Shown piece after piece: positions 36,214 through 43,554 of a DNA stretch of 64,000 bases (position 1 is the stretch's first letter; each line of letters starts with the position of its first letter). The position numbers and the translations under genes were made by a program. The notes below the pieces were generated by a model. That model was not told the origin of the DNA. It saw only the letters and a program-made list of their open reading frames with translations, and searched no databases. The stretch comes from Pseudoclavibacter sp. 13-3 (GTDB lineage Bacteria; Actinomycetota; Actinomycetes; Actinomycetales; Microbacteriaceae): positions 186,001-250,000 of the forward strand of contig NZ_JAJOZT010000001.1 of assembly GCF_021168475.1 (NCBI RefSeq), read 5' to 3'.

Positions 36214-37004
36214 CGTCGCATCGCCCCCTGTGCGGCCAGTGCGGTGAGCAGGCCGGTTCGCGCGGCGGCCAGTTCGACGTCGGCGAGCAGCTCGGTGCGC
36301 GAGCGACGATCGCCGAACCAGCCACGACTCTCGTAGGTGACGTTCGCCGGCCGTCCGGCCAGCACGACCACTCGATCGGCCAGCAGCAGTGCCTCGTCCA
36401 CATCGTGTGTGACCAGCACGAGCGTGGTCTCTCGGTCGCGCAGCCGCTCGCGCAGCCAGGCCTGGCCGTCGGCGCGGGTGATCGCGTCGAGGGCGCCCAG
36501 CGGCTCGTCCGCGAGCAGCACGGGTTTGTCGGCAGCGAGGGCCCGCAGCAGAGCGGCGCGCTGCCGCATGCCACCGCTGAGCTCGTGCGGCCGACGGCGC
36601 GCGACCGAGTCGAGCCCCCACTGCTCGACCAGCGGGCGAACCTGCTCGCGAGCCTCGGCCTTGGCGACGCCGCGGTTGCGCAGGGGCATCGCGACATTGT
36701 CGATCAGAGAGAGCCACGGCAGCAGGGAGTCGCCCTGCGGCATGAGCGCGCAGCTGCGCACCCGTTCGGCCGCGACGGTGTGGCCGAGCACGCGCACCGT
36801 GCCGGAATCGGCCGAGAGCAGCCCGGCGATCAGCGACAGGGCCGTGGTCTTGCCGCAGCCCGAACGCCCGATCATGGCGACGTGCTCGCCGGTGCGGATG
36901 CTGACGTGCAGCCGGTCGAGCACCGGCGCCGGTGCGCCTTCAGGTGTGTAGACCGCGTCGCTGACGACGATCGCGGCTTCGGATTCGACGCGCGTCGATT
37001 CCAT
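36210..37004 (-). CDS. thiZ: Thiamine-precursor ABC transporter, ATPase
   Basis: 264-residue ABC ATPase of the nitrate/sulphonate/taurine type: Walker A GRSGCGKTT, Q-loop LMPQGDSLLPWLS, signature LSGGMRQRAALLRAL, Walker B VLLADEPLGALD, H-loop LVTHDVDEA. The ATG is only seven bases from the riboswitch end, so its ribosome-binding site GGAGGGA is part of the riboswitch 3' strand. First gene of the operon. Confidence 0.92.
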   Translation of the reverse strand: MESTRVESEAAIVVSDAVYTPEGAPAPVLDRLHVSIRTGEHVAMIGRSGCGKTTALSLIAGLLSADSGTVRVLGHTVAAERVRSCALMPQGDSLLPWLSLIDNVAMPLRNRGVAKAEAREQVRPLVEQWGLDSVARRRPHELSGGMRQRAALLRALAADKPVLLADEPLGALDAITRADGQAWLRERLRDRETTLVLVTHDVDEALLLADRVVVLAGRPANVTYESRGWFGDRRSRTELLADVELAAARTGLLTALAAQGAMRR

Positions 37005-37010
37005 CGTGTG

Positions 37011-37085
37011 ACATCCCTCCGCTCGTGTGAACGAGATCAGGTTCAGCGGGTCTCATCTCAGCTCCAGGTCTCGGAGCACCCCGTG
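37011..37085 (-). ncRNA. TPP riboswitch controlling the thiamine-precursor importer
   Basis: Minus strand reads CACGGGGTGCTCCGAG, then GCTGAGATGAGACCC, GAACCTGATC and GAGCGGAGGGATGT: all THI-box elements in order. The 3' part holds the Shine-Dalgarno of the ATPase gene, so translational control by TPP is likely. Confidence 0.95.
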
Positions 37086-37103
37086 TCTTCGTCGAAAGCG
37101 TAG

Positions 37104-37138
37104 CAGACCCCGACCGGCGCGAGGCCGACCGGGGTCTG
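37104..37138 (-). terminator. Terminator of lutABC
   Basis: Stem cagacccc/ggggtctg with an inner cggc/gccg helix, 21 bases past the lutC stop and just before the TPP riboswitch. Weak T content after it. Confidence 0.6.
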
Positions 37139-37158
37139 TGCGTGTTCCGCCTCGACAG

Positions 37159-37791
37159 CTATTCGGCCGAGACGATCACCACGATCAGAGTGCGCGGGCC
37201 GTGCACGCCTTCGACGCGCTGCAGCTCGATGTCTGAAGTGGCCGAGGGGCCGGCGATCATCGTGATCGGCCGCTGGGGCACCAGCCGGCGAATCGCCGCA
37301 GGCATGTCGACGACGATCTCGGCGTCCTGCACGACGCACACATGCACGTCGGGCACCAGCGTCAGCGCACGACGGCCCTGCGTGCCGCTGCCGTCCAAGA
37401 AGATCGTGCCGCTGATCGAGCAGGCGACCGCCGCCCCGGTGACGATGGCGTCGAGACTGTCGAGCGAGGCGGCCGGAATGGACGGGTCGTCGACCTGCAC
37501 GTCGCCCGCGTAGTCGCCCAGCCAGGCGCGATCGAGTGCTGGCGGGATGCCGACACGGTTCGCCGACACCGAGGCGAGTGCCGCCGCGACCTCGGTTCCG
37601 ACGGTGCTCGGCGTGGCGCGTCGCACCTCGGCCTTGTAATCTTCGAGTCGATCGATCAGCAGGTCGATGCGCTCGGCGTCGGGCAGCTCGATCTCGGCGT
37701 CGTAGTCGCGCACGACAGGCTCGACCACCGGCGGTGCGATGGTGAGGGCGTCTTTGATTCGATCCAGGATCTCTTCGCGTGCGGTGCTCAC
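37159..37791 (-). CDS. lutC: Lactate utilisation protein C (LUD domain)
   Basis: 210-residue LUD-domain protein, one of three subunits of the iron-sulphur L-lactate dehydrogenase LutABC. Seen: NRVGIPPALD, the glycine-rich DAIVTGAAVACSISGTIFLD, and a C-terminal GPSATSDIELQRVEGVHGPR, the family signature. The start is GTG at 37791, in a GTGA overlap with the lutB stop; the longer open frame upstream is antisense-like. Confidence 0.93.
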   Translation of the reverse strand: MSTAREEILDRIKDALTIAPPVVEPVVRDYDAEIELPDAERIDLLIDRLEDYKAEVRRATPSTVGTEVAAALASVSANRVGIPPALDRAWLGDYAGDVQVDDPSIPAASLDSLDAIVTGAAVACSISGTIFLDGSGTQGRRALTLVPDVHVCVVQDAEIVVDMPAAIRRLVPQRPITMIAGPSATSDIELQRVEGVHGPRTLIVVIVSAE

Positions 37792-39452
37792 TTCGTGCTC
37801 CCCTGTGTGCTGCTGTGTTCTTCTCGCCGGTCGTCCGGCGCCTCGGCGACTCCGACGCCCGCGGGCATCGGCCGCCGCTCCCAGTCGGCATCGTGCTGTG
37901 CGTCCTGGTTGCCGGCTCGCGTCGCCAGATCGGCCCGCACCGCGCCGGAGCGCTCGCGTTCGACGGCCAGCTCGCGCTGGGCATCCGCCGAATTGAACCA
38001 TTCGCGAGCCGAGTGCTTCGCCGGCGCCGGGAAGTCACGGGCCTCGGTCCACCCGCCCAGCAGTCCGGGCAGCTTCGTGATCTTCTTGTCAGGGCCGGCC
38101 ACGATGCGACCGCCGATGCTGGCCGCCTTCTGCGCGGCATGCCAGCGTCTGCCGGTGCTCATGGCCGACGCGACGGTCTTCAGCATCGGCTTCTCGAGCC
38201 CGGAGCCGACGGTGTTGACCTTCTGATCGCGCAGCTCGACGAGGATCGACGGGATGTCGATCTTGACCGGGCACACCTCGTAGCAGGCACCGCACAGGCT
38301 CGACGCGTAGGGCAGCGAGCTGTTGGGGTCGTGCGAATCCTCCATGCCGGTCAGCAGCGGCGAGAGGATGGCTCCGATCGGCCCCGGATAGGTCGATCCG
38401 TAGGCATGACCGCCCGCGTGCTCGTAGACCGGGCACACATTCAGGCAGGCAGAGCAGCGAATGCACTTGAGCGCCTCGCGGCCCATGCCATCGGCGAGGG
38501 CGTGCGTGCGACCGTTGTCGAGCAGCACCAGGTGGAACTCCTGGGGGCCGTCACCCGGTGTGACGCCGGTCCACAGCGAGGTGTAGGGGTTCATGCGCTC
38601 TCCCGTGGACGAACGCGGGAGCAGCTGCGTGAAGACCTCGAGGTCGGTGAAACGCGGCAGCAGCTTCTCGATGCCCATGACCGTCACCAGCGTGTCTGGC
38701 AGGGTCAGGTTCATGCGCCCGTTGCCCTCAGACTCGAAGATCGAGAGGGTGCCGGTCTCGGCGATGCCGAAGTTGGCACCAGAGATCGCGATCTTCGAGG
38801 TCAGGAACTTCTCGCGCAGAAAGCGACGACTCGCCTCGGCCAGATGAGCGGGGTTGTCATCGAGATCCGGGTCGACGCCCGGCATCTCTTTGAGGAAGAT
38901 ATCGCGCACCTCGCTGCGATTGCGGTGGATGGCCGGCACCAGGATGTGTGAGGGCTTGTCGTGACCGAGCTGGACGATGAGCTCGGCCAGGTCGGTCTCC
39001 TGCGCATGGATGCCGTGCTCTTCGAGGTACTCGTTGAGGCCGATCTCCTGCGTGGCCATCGACTTGATCTTGAGCACCTCCTTCGCACCGTGATCGGAGA
39101 CGATGCCACGCACGATCTCGTTGGCCTCGGCGGCGTCACGCGCCCAGTGCACGTGGCCGCCGTGTTCCGTCACCTTCTCTTCGAGCTGCTCGAGCAGATC
39201 GGGCAGGTTGGCGAGCACCTCGCGCTTGATGCGCGAACCGGCCTCGCGCAGACGCTGCCAGTCGGGCATCTCATCGACGACGTGCTGTCGCTTGTCGCGG
39301 ATCTTGTGAGTGGCGAAGTTCAGATTGCGGCGCAGCTGCTCGTTGGCGAGCTCGTGCACTGCCGCCTGCTGGAACTTCTCTGTGCCGCGCAGGTTGCCGA
39401 CCCCCGCCGGGGCGACCGGCGGAACGGCCGGCATGCCGAGAAACGTGGTCAT
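37788..39452 (-). CDS. lutB: Lactate utilisation iron-sulphur protein B
   Basis: 554 residues: an N-terminal LUD domain (KIKSMATQEIGLNEYLEEHGI, FGIAETGTLSIFESEGNGR) and two 4Fe-4S motifs, CIRCSACLNVCPVY and CGACYEVCPVKID, followed by an extended Arg/Glu-rich C-terminus. ATG at 39452 overlaps the lutA stop. The C-terminal tail of roughly 60 residues after LGGWTEARDFP is low in conservation-type motifs and overlaps nothing else. Confidence 0.95.
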   Translation of the reverse strand: MTTFLGMPAVPPVAPAGVGNLRGTEKFQQAAVHELANEQLRRNLNFATHKIRDKRQHVVDEMPDWQRLREAGSRIKREVLANLPDLLEQLEEKVTEHGGHVHWARDAAEANEIVRGIVSDHGAKEVLKIKSMATQEIGLNEYLEEHGIHAQETDLAELIVQLGHDKPSHILVPAIHRNRSEVRDIFLKEMPGVDPDLDDNPAHLAEASRRFLREKFLTSKIAISGANFGIAETGTLSIFESEGNGRMNLTLPDTLVTVMGIEKLLPRFTDLEVFTQLLPRSSTGERMNPYTSLWTGVTPGDGPQEFHLVLLDNGRTHALADGMGREALKCIRCSACLNVCPVYEHAGGHAYGSTYPGPIGAILSPLLTGMEDSHDPNSSLPYASSLCGACYEVCPVKIDIPSILVELRDQKVNTVGSGLEKPMLKTVASAMSTGRRWHAAQKAASIGGRIVAGPDKKITKLPGLLGGWTEARDFPAPAKHSAREWFNSADAQRELAVERERSGAVRADLATRAGNQDAQHDADWERRPMPAGVGVAEAPDDRREEHSSTQGSTK

Positions 39453-40231
39453 GCGGCCACCTCCTCGCCCAGCAGTGTGATCGAACGATCGGCGTCGGCA
39501 TGCGTCGACGCCAGGATCTGCGCCAGGTGGATGGTCTTCGTGCCCAGCTGCAGGCGCGACATTGCGCCGCCGATGTTCGTCAGGCACGAGGCGTCACCCG
39601 CAGCGCAGTACTCCGCGCCCGTCTCTTCGATGTGTGCGACCTTGTCTTCGACCATTGCGGTGGAGGTCGCCGCGTTCTTCACGGCGAAGGTGCCGCCGAA
39701 GCCGCAGCACTCCTTCGCGAAGGGCAGTTCGCGCAGCTCGAGGCCTTCGACGTTCTGCAGCAGTCGGTAGGGCCGTGAGCCGACCTGAATCATGCGCAGC
39801 GAGTGGCAGGTGGGGTGATAGGTCACGGTGTGCGGAAAATACGCCCCGACGTCGGTGAGACCGAGTACGTCGACGATGAACTCGGCGAGATCGTACGTCT
39901 TGTCGTTGACCGACGAGACCTCGCGGCTCAGCGCCTCGTCACCGAACTTGCCGGCGATCATCGGATGCTGATGTCGCACCGATCCCGTGCACGAGCCGCT
40001 CGGCAGCACCACGGCGTCGATCGACGAGTCGCCGAAGACGTCGACGTAGTTCTGCACCAGCGGCAGCGAGTCCTTCTGATACCCGGTGTTGATGTGCATC
40101 TGGCCGCAGCAGGTCTGCCCTTCAGGGAACACCGCCTCGTGGCCGAGTCTCGTGATCAGACGAGCCGTCGCCCTGATCACATCTGGATAGAGCGTGTCGA
40201 CCAGACACGTTCCGAAAATTCCCACTCGCAT
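39449..40231 (-). CDS. lutA: Lactate utilisation protein A (CCG domain)
   Basis: 260 residues with two cysteine-rich (CCG) domains: GQTCCGQMHINTGY near residue 40 and KECCGFGGTFAVKN near 185, the heterodisulphide-reductase-type metal site. ATG at 40231 is preceded by GGAGG. First gene of lutABC, divergent from the GntR-family gene, with a LldR-type operator in between. Confidence 0.95.
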   Translation of the reverse strand: MRVGIFGTCLVDTLYPDVIRATARLITRLGHEAVFPEGQTCCGQMHINTGYQKDSLPLVQNYVDVFGDSSIDAVVLPSGSCTGSVRHQHPMIAGKFGDEALSREVSSVNDKTYDLAEFIVDVLGLTDVGAYFPHTVTYHPTCHSLRMIQVGSRPYRLLQNVEGLELRELPFAKECCGFGGTFAVKNAATSTAMVEDKVAHIEETGAEYCAAGDASCLTNIGGAMSRLQLGTKTIHLAQILASTHADADRSITLLGEEVAA

Positions 40232-40300
40232 GGAGTGCCTCCGTTCGCTGCGACTGACAGAATCAGCTGGCGGCCGAGCCCGGGAACAGGCGTCGATGCT

Positions 40301-40313
40301 GTGGTCTGACCAC
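40301..40313. promoter_or_regulatory. LldR-type operator between lutA and its regulator
   Basis: Perfect palindrome GTGGTC-t-GACCAC. The core TGGTCTGACCA fits the FadR/LldR consensus TNGTNNNACNA. The same 13 bases occur in the lldP promoter at 41128-41140. Confidence 0.8.
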
Positions 40314-40394
40314 ACTCTCGACGTCCGGGCGCCGCTGGATCCCATGGCACCACTTTCACGGAACTGCGGCAATGTAGGGTATCCTCATCTGGCT

Positions 40395-41090
40395 ATGAGA
40401 GCACATGAGACGGTGATGTCCTGGGTCAGAGACCAGCTCGCTGCGGGCACGCTCGCGGTCGGCGACCGACTGCCCGGCGAACGCCAGCTCGCCGAGCATC
40501 TCGGCGTCTCTCGCAGCACGGTCAGAGAGGGCCTCCGCATTCTCGAGGCTCTCGGAACCCTCACCTCGGCCACGGGTTCCGGCCCGAACTCGGGCACCAT
40601 CGTCATCGCCGAGCCGCAGCAGGCCCTCGCCCTTGCGCTCGGCCTGCAGCTCAGCTCGCGCAGTGTGCGATTCGAAGACGTCGTGCACACCCGCCTGCTG
40701 CTCGAGACCTGGGTCGCCGCTCATGCCGATCCCGGCTATGCACACTGGGACGTCGCTCAGCGACTGCTTGACCGTATGGCCGATCCCGAGCTTCCCGTCG
40801 AACAGTATCTCGCGCTCGACGCCAGCTTTCACGCCGCGCTGGCCTGCGCGACCGACAACCCGCTCATCTCGACGCTCATGGACGGCATGCGCACCGCGAT
40901 CGCCGACCACACTCTCGACCGGGCCAGACAGCTGCCCGACTGGCCGACCACCGCGCGCACGCTGCACGCCGAGCACACGGGCATCCTCGAGGCCTTTCGT
41001 CACGGCGATCACGCGACGGCCACGCGTCTGGTGGCCGAGCACATCACGGGCTACTACCAGCTGACCGAAGCCCACACGAGCGCATCCTGA
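40395..41090 (+). CDS. lldR: GntR/FadR-family regulator of lactate genes (LldR-type)
   Basis: 231-residue repressor from ATG 40395: winged helix at about 5-70 (GDRLPGERQLAEHLGVSRSTVREGLRILEALGTL) and an FCD domain with DASFHAAL and EHTGILEAFRHGD. The location between lutABC and lldP, and the two identical operators, give the assignment. A -10-like TAGGGT lies 20 bases before the start. Longer upstream frames overlap lutA and are not supported. Confidence 0.9.
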   Translation: MRAHETVMSWVRDQLAAGTLAVGDRLPGERQLAEHLGVSRSTVREGLRILEALGTLTSATGSGPNSGTIVIAEPQQALALALGLQLSSRSVRFEDVVHTRLLLETWVAAHADPGYAHWDVAQRLLDRMADPELPVEQYLALDASFHAALACATDNPLISTLMDGMRTAIADHTLDRARQLPDWPTTARTLHAEHTGILEAFRHGDHATATRLVAEHITGYYQLTEAHTSAS

Positions 41091-41122
41091 CCCCTGCTGA
41101 CATACCGACCGTATTTCACGAC

Positions 41123-41150
41123 TTGACGTGGTCTGACCACGCCCGATAAT
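41123..41150 (+). promoter_or_regulatory. lldP promoter with operator in the spacer
   Basis: TTGACG (41123-41128) and GATAAT (41145-41150), 16 bp apart. The operator CGTGGTC-T-GACCACG (41127-41141) fills the spacer, so repressor and RNA polymerase would compete. Confidence 0.85.
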
Positions 41151-41210
41151 CTCCCCAACGACGCATCTGCGTCAGCAACGTCCGACTTCTCGAAGGAGAG
41201 AATCACGACC

Positions 41211-42917
41211 ATGTCGCCCTCAGACACCGCGGTCCTGCTCAGCGAGGGCTTCACTCCGAATCTGGAGTCAAGCCTCATCGGCGGCAGCCTTCCGCTCACT
41301 GCTCTCGTCTCACTCATCCCCCTCGTGGTGTTCTTCGTGCTGCTGGGAGGGTTCAAGATCAGCGCCCTGCGCTCCGGCCTCGGAGCCCTGCTGACGGCGA
41401 TGCTCGTCGCCATCTTCGGCATGAAGATGTCAGTCGGGCTCACCGTCGCCGCCGCCACACAGGGTGCGATCTTCGGGCTCTTCCCGATCATGTGGATCGT
41501 CATCACCGCGATCTGGTTCTACGAGGTGACCGTGCTCAGCGGGCGCAGCGACGACCTGCGACGCATCTTCTCGAGCGTCGGCCGCGGCGACATGCGCATT
41601 CAGGCCGTGCTGATCGCCTTCTGCTTCGGCGGCCTGCTCGAGGCGCTCGCCGGCTTCGGCGCACCCGTCGCCATCACCGGCGTCATGCTGGTCGCGCTCG
41701 GTCTGCCGCCGCTGCGCGCCGCTCTCGCCGTGCTGGTCGCGAACACCGCGCCGGTCGCGTTCGGTGCGATGGCCGTGCCGATCACGACTGCCGGCAACCT
41801 CACCGCCGGCGATGGCGACAAGCGCGCCCAGGCCGAGGCCATCGCACAGGTCGTCGGCGTGCAGACTCCGCTGATCGCCTGGATCGTGCCGATTCTGCTG
41901 CTGCTCATTCTCGACGGGTTCCGCGGCGTCAGACAGCTGTGGTTCCCGGCGCTGGTCACCGGTCTCACGTTCTCTGTGCTGCAGTGGTGGTGCGCGCACC
42001 ACTTCGTCTACGAACTCACCGACGTGGTCGCCGCTCTCGGCGGGTTCCTGATCGCCACGATTCTGCTGAAGTTCTGGAAGCCGAGCACGCCTGAAGACCA
42101 GATGTCCCAGGTCAAGGAAGAGCCGCTCAGCGGCGTCCGCGTGTGGATGGCCCTGCTGCCCTACATCATCGTGATCACCCTCTTCGGCATCACGAAGCTC
42201 TGGACCATCGGAGTCGATGTGCCCAAGGCCCTCACCGCAACCGACCTGAAGATTCCGTGGCCGGGCCTCAGCCAGGGCCTGATGACGGCCGACGGGAAGA
42301 TCTCGCCATCGGCCACGTACACCTTCACGTGGCTCTCGTCACCGGGTACGACCCTGCTCATCGCCGGCATCATCGTCGCGATCGTGTACAGCGCCTTCAC
42401 CGCCCAGGGCAAGTTCGGCATGACGGTCGGCCAGGCCCTGGCCGAGTTCTGGCACACCATCGTCAAGTCGCGCATCTCGCTCGCAACAGTCGCCACGGTG
42501 CTCTCCATCGCCTACGTGATGAACCTCTCGGGCCAGACCATCTGGATCGGCAAATGGCTCGCGGCGACCGGCATGTTCTTCGCGTTCCTCTCTCCGATCC
42601 TCGGCTGGCTCGGCACGGCGGTCACGGGCTCTGACACCTCGGCCAACGCGCTGTTCGCCAAGCTGCAGCAGACCGCGGCAAACCAGATCGGCATCAACGA
42701 GCACCTGCTCACCGCTGCCAACACCTCGGGTGGCGTGGTCGGCAAGATGATCAGCCCGCAGAACCTCACCATCGCCGCAACGGCGGTCGATCTCAAGGGT
42801 CAGGAGTCTTCCATCCTGCGCAAGGCCCTGCCGTGGTCGCTCGGGCTTCTGCTGGTGGTCTGCATCATCGTGTTCCTGCAGTCGACGCCGGTGCTCGGCT
42901 GGATGATCCCGGCCTGA
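41211..42917 (+). CDS. lldP: L-lactate permease (LctP family)
   Basis: 568-residue transporter with 12-14 membrane helices and the LctP signature regions FGGLLEALAGFGAPVAI, VANTAPVAFGAMAVPI and GSDTSANALFAKLQ. Imports lactate with protons for LutABC. ATG at 41211 has GAAGGAGAG upstream. Promoter and LldR operator are recognisable; a terminator follows. Confidence 0.96.
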   Translation: MSPSDTAVLLSEGFTPNLESSLIGGSLPLTALVSLIPLVVFFVLLGGFKISALRSGLGALLTAMLVAIFGMKMSVGLTVAAATQGAIFGLFPIMWIVITAIWFYEVTVLSGRSDDLRRIFSSVGRGDMRIQAVLIAFCFGGLLEALAGFGAPVAITGVMLVALGLPPLRAALAVLVANTAPVAFGAMAVPITTAGNLTAGDGDKRAQAEAIAQVVGVQTPLIAWIVPILLLLILDGFRGVRQLWFPALVTGLTFSVLQWWCAHHFVYELTDVVAALGGFLIATILLKFWKPSTPEDQMSQVKEEPLSGVRVWMALLPYIIVITLFGITKLWTIGVDVPKALTATDLKIPWPGLSQGLMTADGKISPSATYTFTWLSSPGTTLLIAGIIVAIVYSAFTAQGKFGMTVGQALAEFWHTIVKSRISLATVATVLSIAYVMNLSGQTIWIGKWLAATGMFFAFLSPILGWLGTAVTGSDTSANALFAKLQQTAANQIGINEHLLTAANTSGGVVGKMISPQNLTIAATAVDLKGQESSILRKALPWSLGLLLVVCIIVFLQSTPVLGWMIPA

Positions 42918-42953
42918 TCCACCGCTGATCGGCTCACCGATCAGAACAGACAG

Positions 42954-42999
42954 AGGCCCGGTCTGGCCCCGCGTTCTCGCGAGGTCGACCGGGCCTTTC
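42954..42999 (+). terminator. Terminator after lldP
   Basis: Stem aggcccggt/accgggcct with a 25-nt branched loop and TTTC after, between convergent lldP and the small membrane gene; it may serve both. Confidence 0.7.
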
Positions 43000-43011
43000 A
43001 GCGCGTGCGAT

Positions 43012-43422
43012 CTACCTGCCCGAGAGTTTGCGCAGGCCGAGCCCGACCAGCGTGCCGATCATACCGACCACGAAGCACTCGCCCACGATGATCGTGGCTG
43101 ACATCACTTCGAAGGGCCGCATGAAGATCAACACCACGACGGCCGCGATGACGGCGACGGCCGCGGGCATCTGCCACAGCTCGCTCGGGTGCTCCCTGCC
43201 CCTGCCCCAGATGGCACCGAACACGACGGCGATGATGGGCGAGACGTACGCGAACCAGGCCAGCGTCCAGATCTCATGATTCGGCACGAAGAGCAGTGCG
43301 ATCAGGGGCACCAGCATGATGCCCGCAGCCCAAGCGGTCAGCCTCCACCCGGCCCATCCTCGTTCACGAGGCCCGCTCGAGGCGCTCAGTCGTGGTTTCG
43401 GGTTGCGGGAGTCGGCGTTCAT
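43012..43422 (-). CDS. Small hypothetical membrane protein (four helices)
   Basis: 136 residues with four hydrophobic stretches: LTAWAAGIMLVPLIALLFV, WTLAWFAYVSPIIAVVFGAI, PAAVAVIAAVVVLIFM and ATIIVGECFVVGMIGTLVGLG, and a basic N-terminus. ATG at 43422 has GAAGGAG eight bases upstream. The open frame runs much further upstream, but that part is antisense to the XRE-MurA gene and is not coding. I do not recognise a family. It is divergent from the XRE-MurA gene and may share its control region. Confidence 0.75.
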   Translation of the reverse strand: MNADSRNPKPRLSASSGPRERGWAGWRLTAWAAGIMLVPLIALLFVPNHEIWTLAWFAYVSPIIAVVFGAIWGRGREHPSELWQMPAAVAVIAAVVVLIFMRPFEVMSATIIVGECFVVGMIGTLVGLGLRKLSGR

Positions 43423-43525
43423 CTGAGTGCTCCTTCGTGGCAGGCTGCGGCACATCCGCGCCGCGTTCAGACTACCGACCCCAGCCCCAGACCGCCGGTG
43501 CCGCACCTGCGTGTCATATTTCGAA

Positions 43526-43547
43526 TATCTCAGATACGAGATACACT
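43526..43547 (+). promoter_or_regulatory. Inverted-repeat operator and -10 box of the XRE-MurA gene
   Basis: TATCTC-N6-GAGATA (43526-43543) is a perfect 18-bp inverted repeat. The -10 box TACACT (43542-43547) overlaps its right arm by two bases and is seven bases before ATG 43555. A second, imperfect palindrome built on TTCGAA lies at 43516-43528. Binding of an HTH protein here would block transcription; autoregulation is an inference. Confidence 0.65.
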
Positions 43548-43554
43548 CGCGCAT

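Noticed and set aside
35437-36717. 426-codon frame that would extend the permease upstream
   Set aside because: The first 168 codons are Arg/Ala-rich shadow of the ATPase gene; ATG 36213 has the ATGA overlap.
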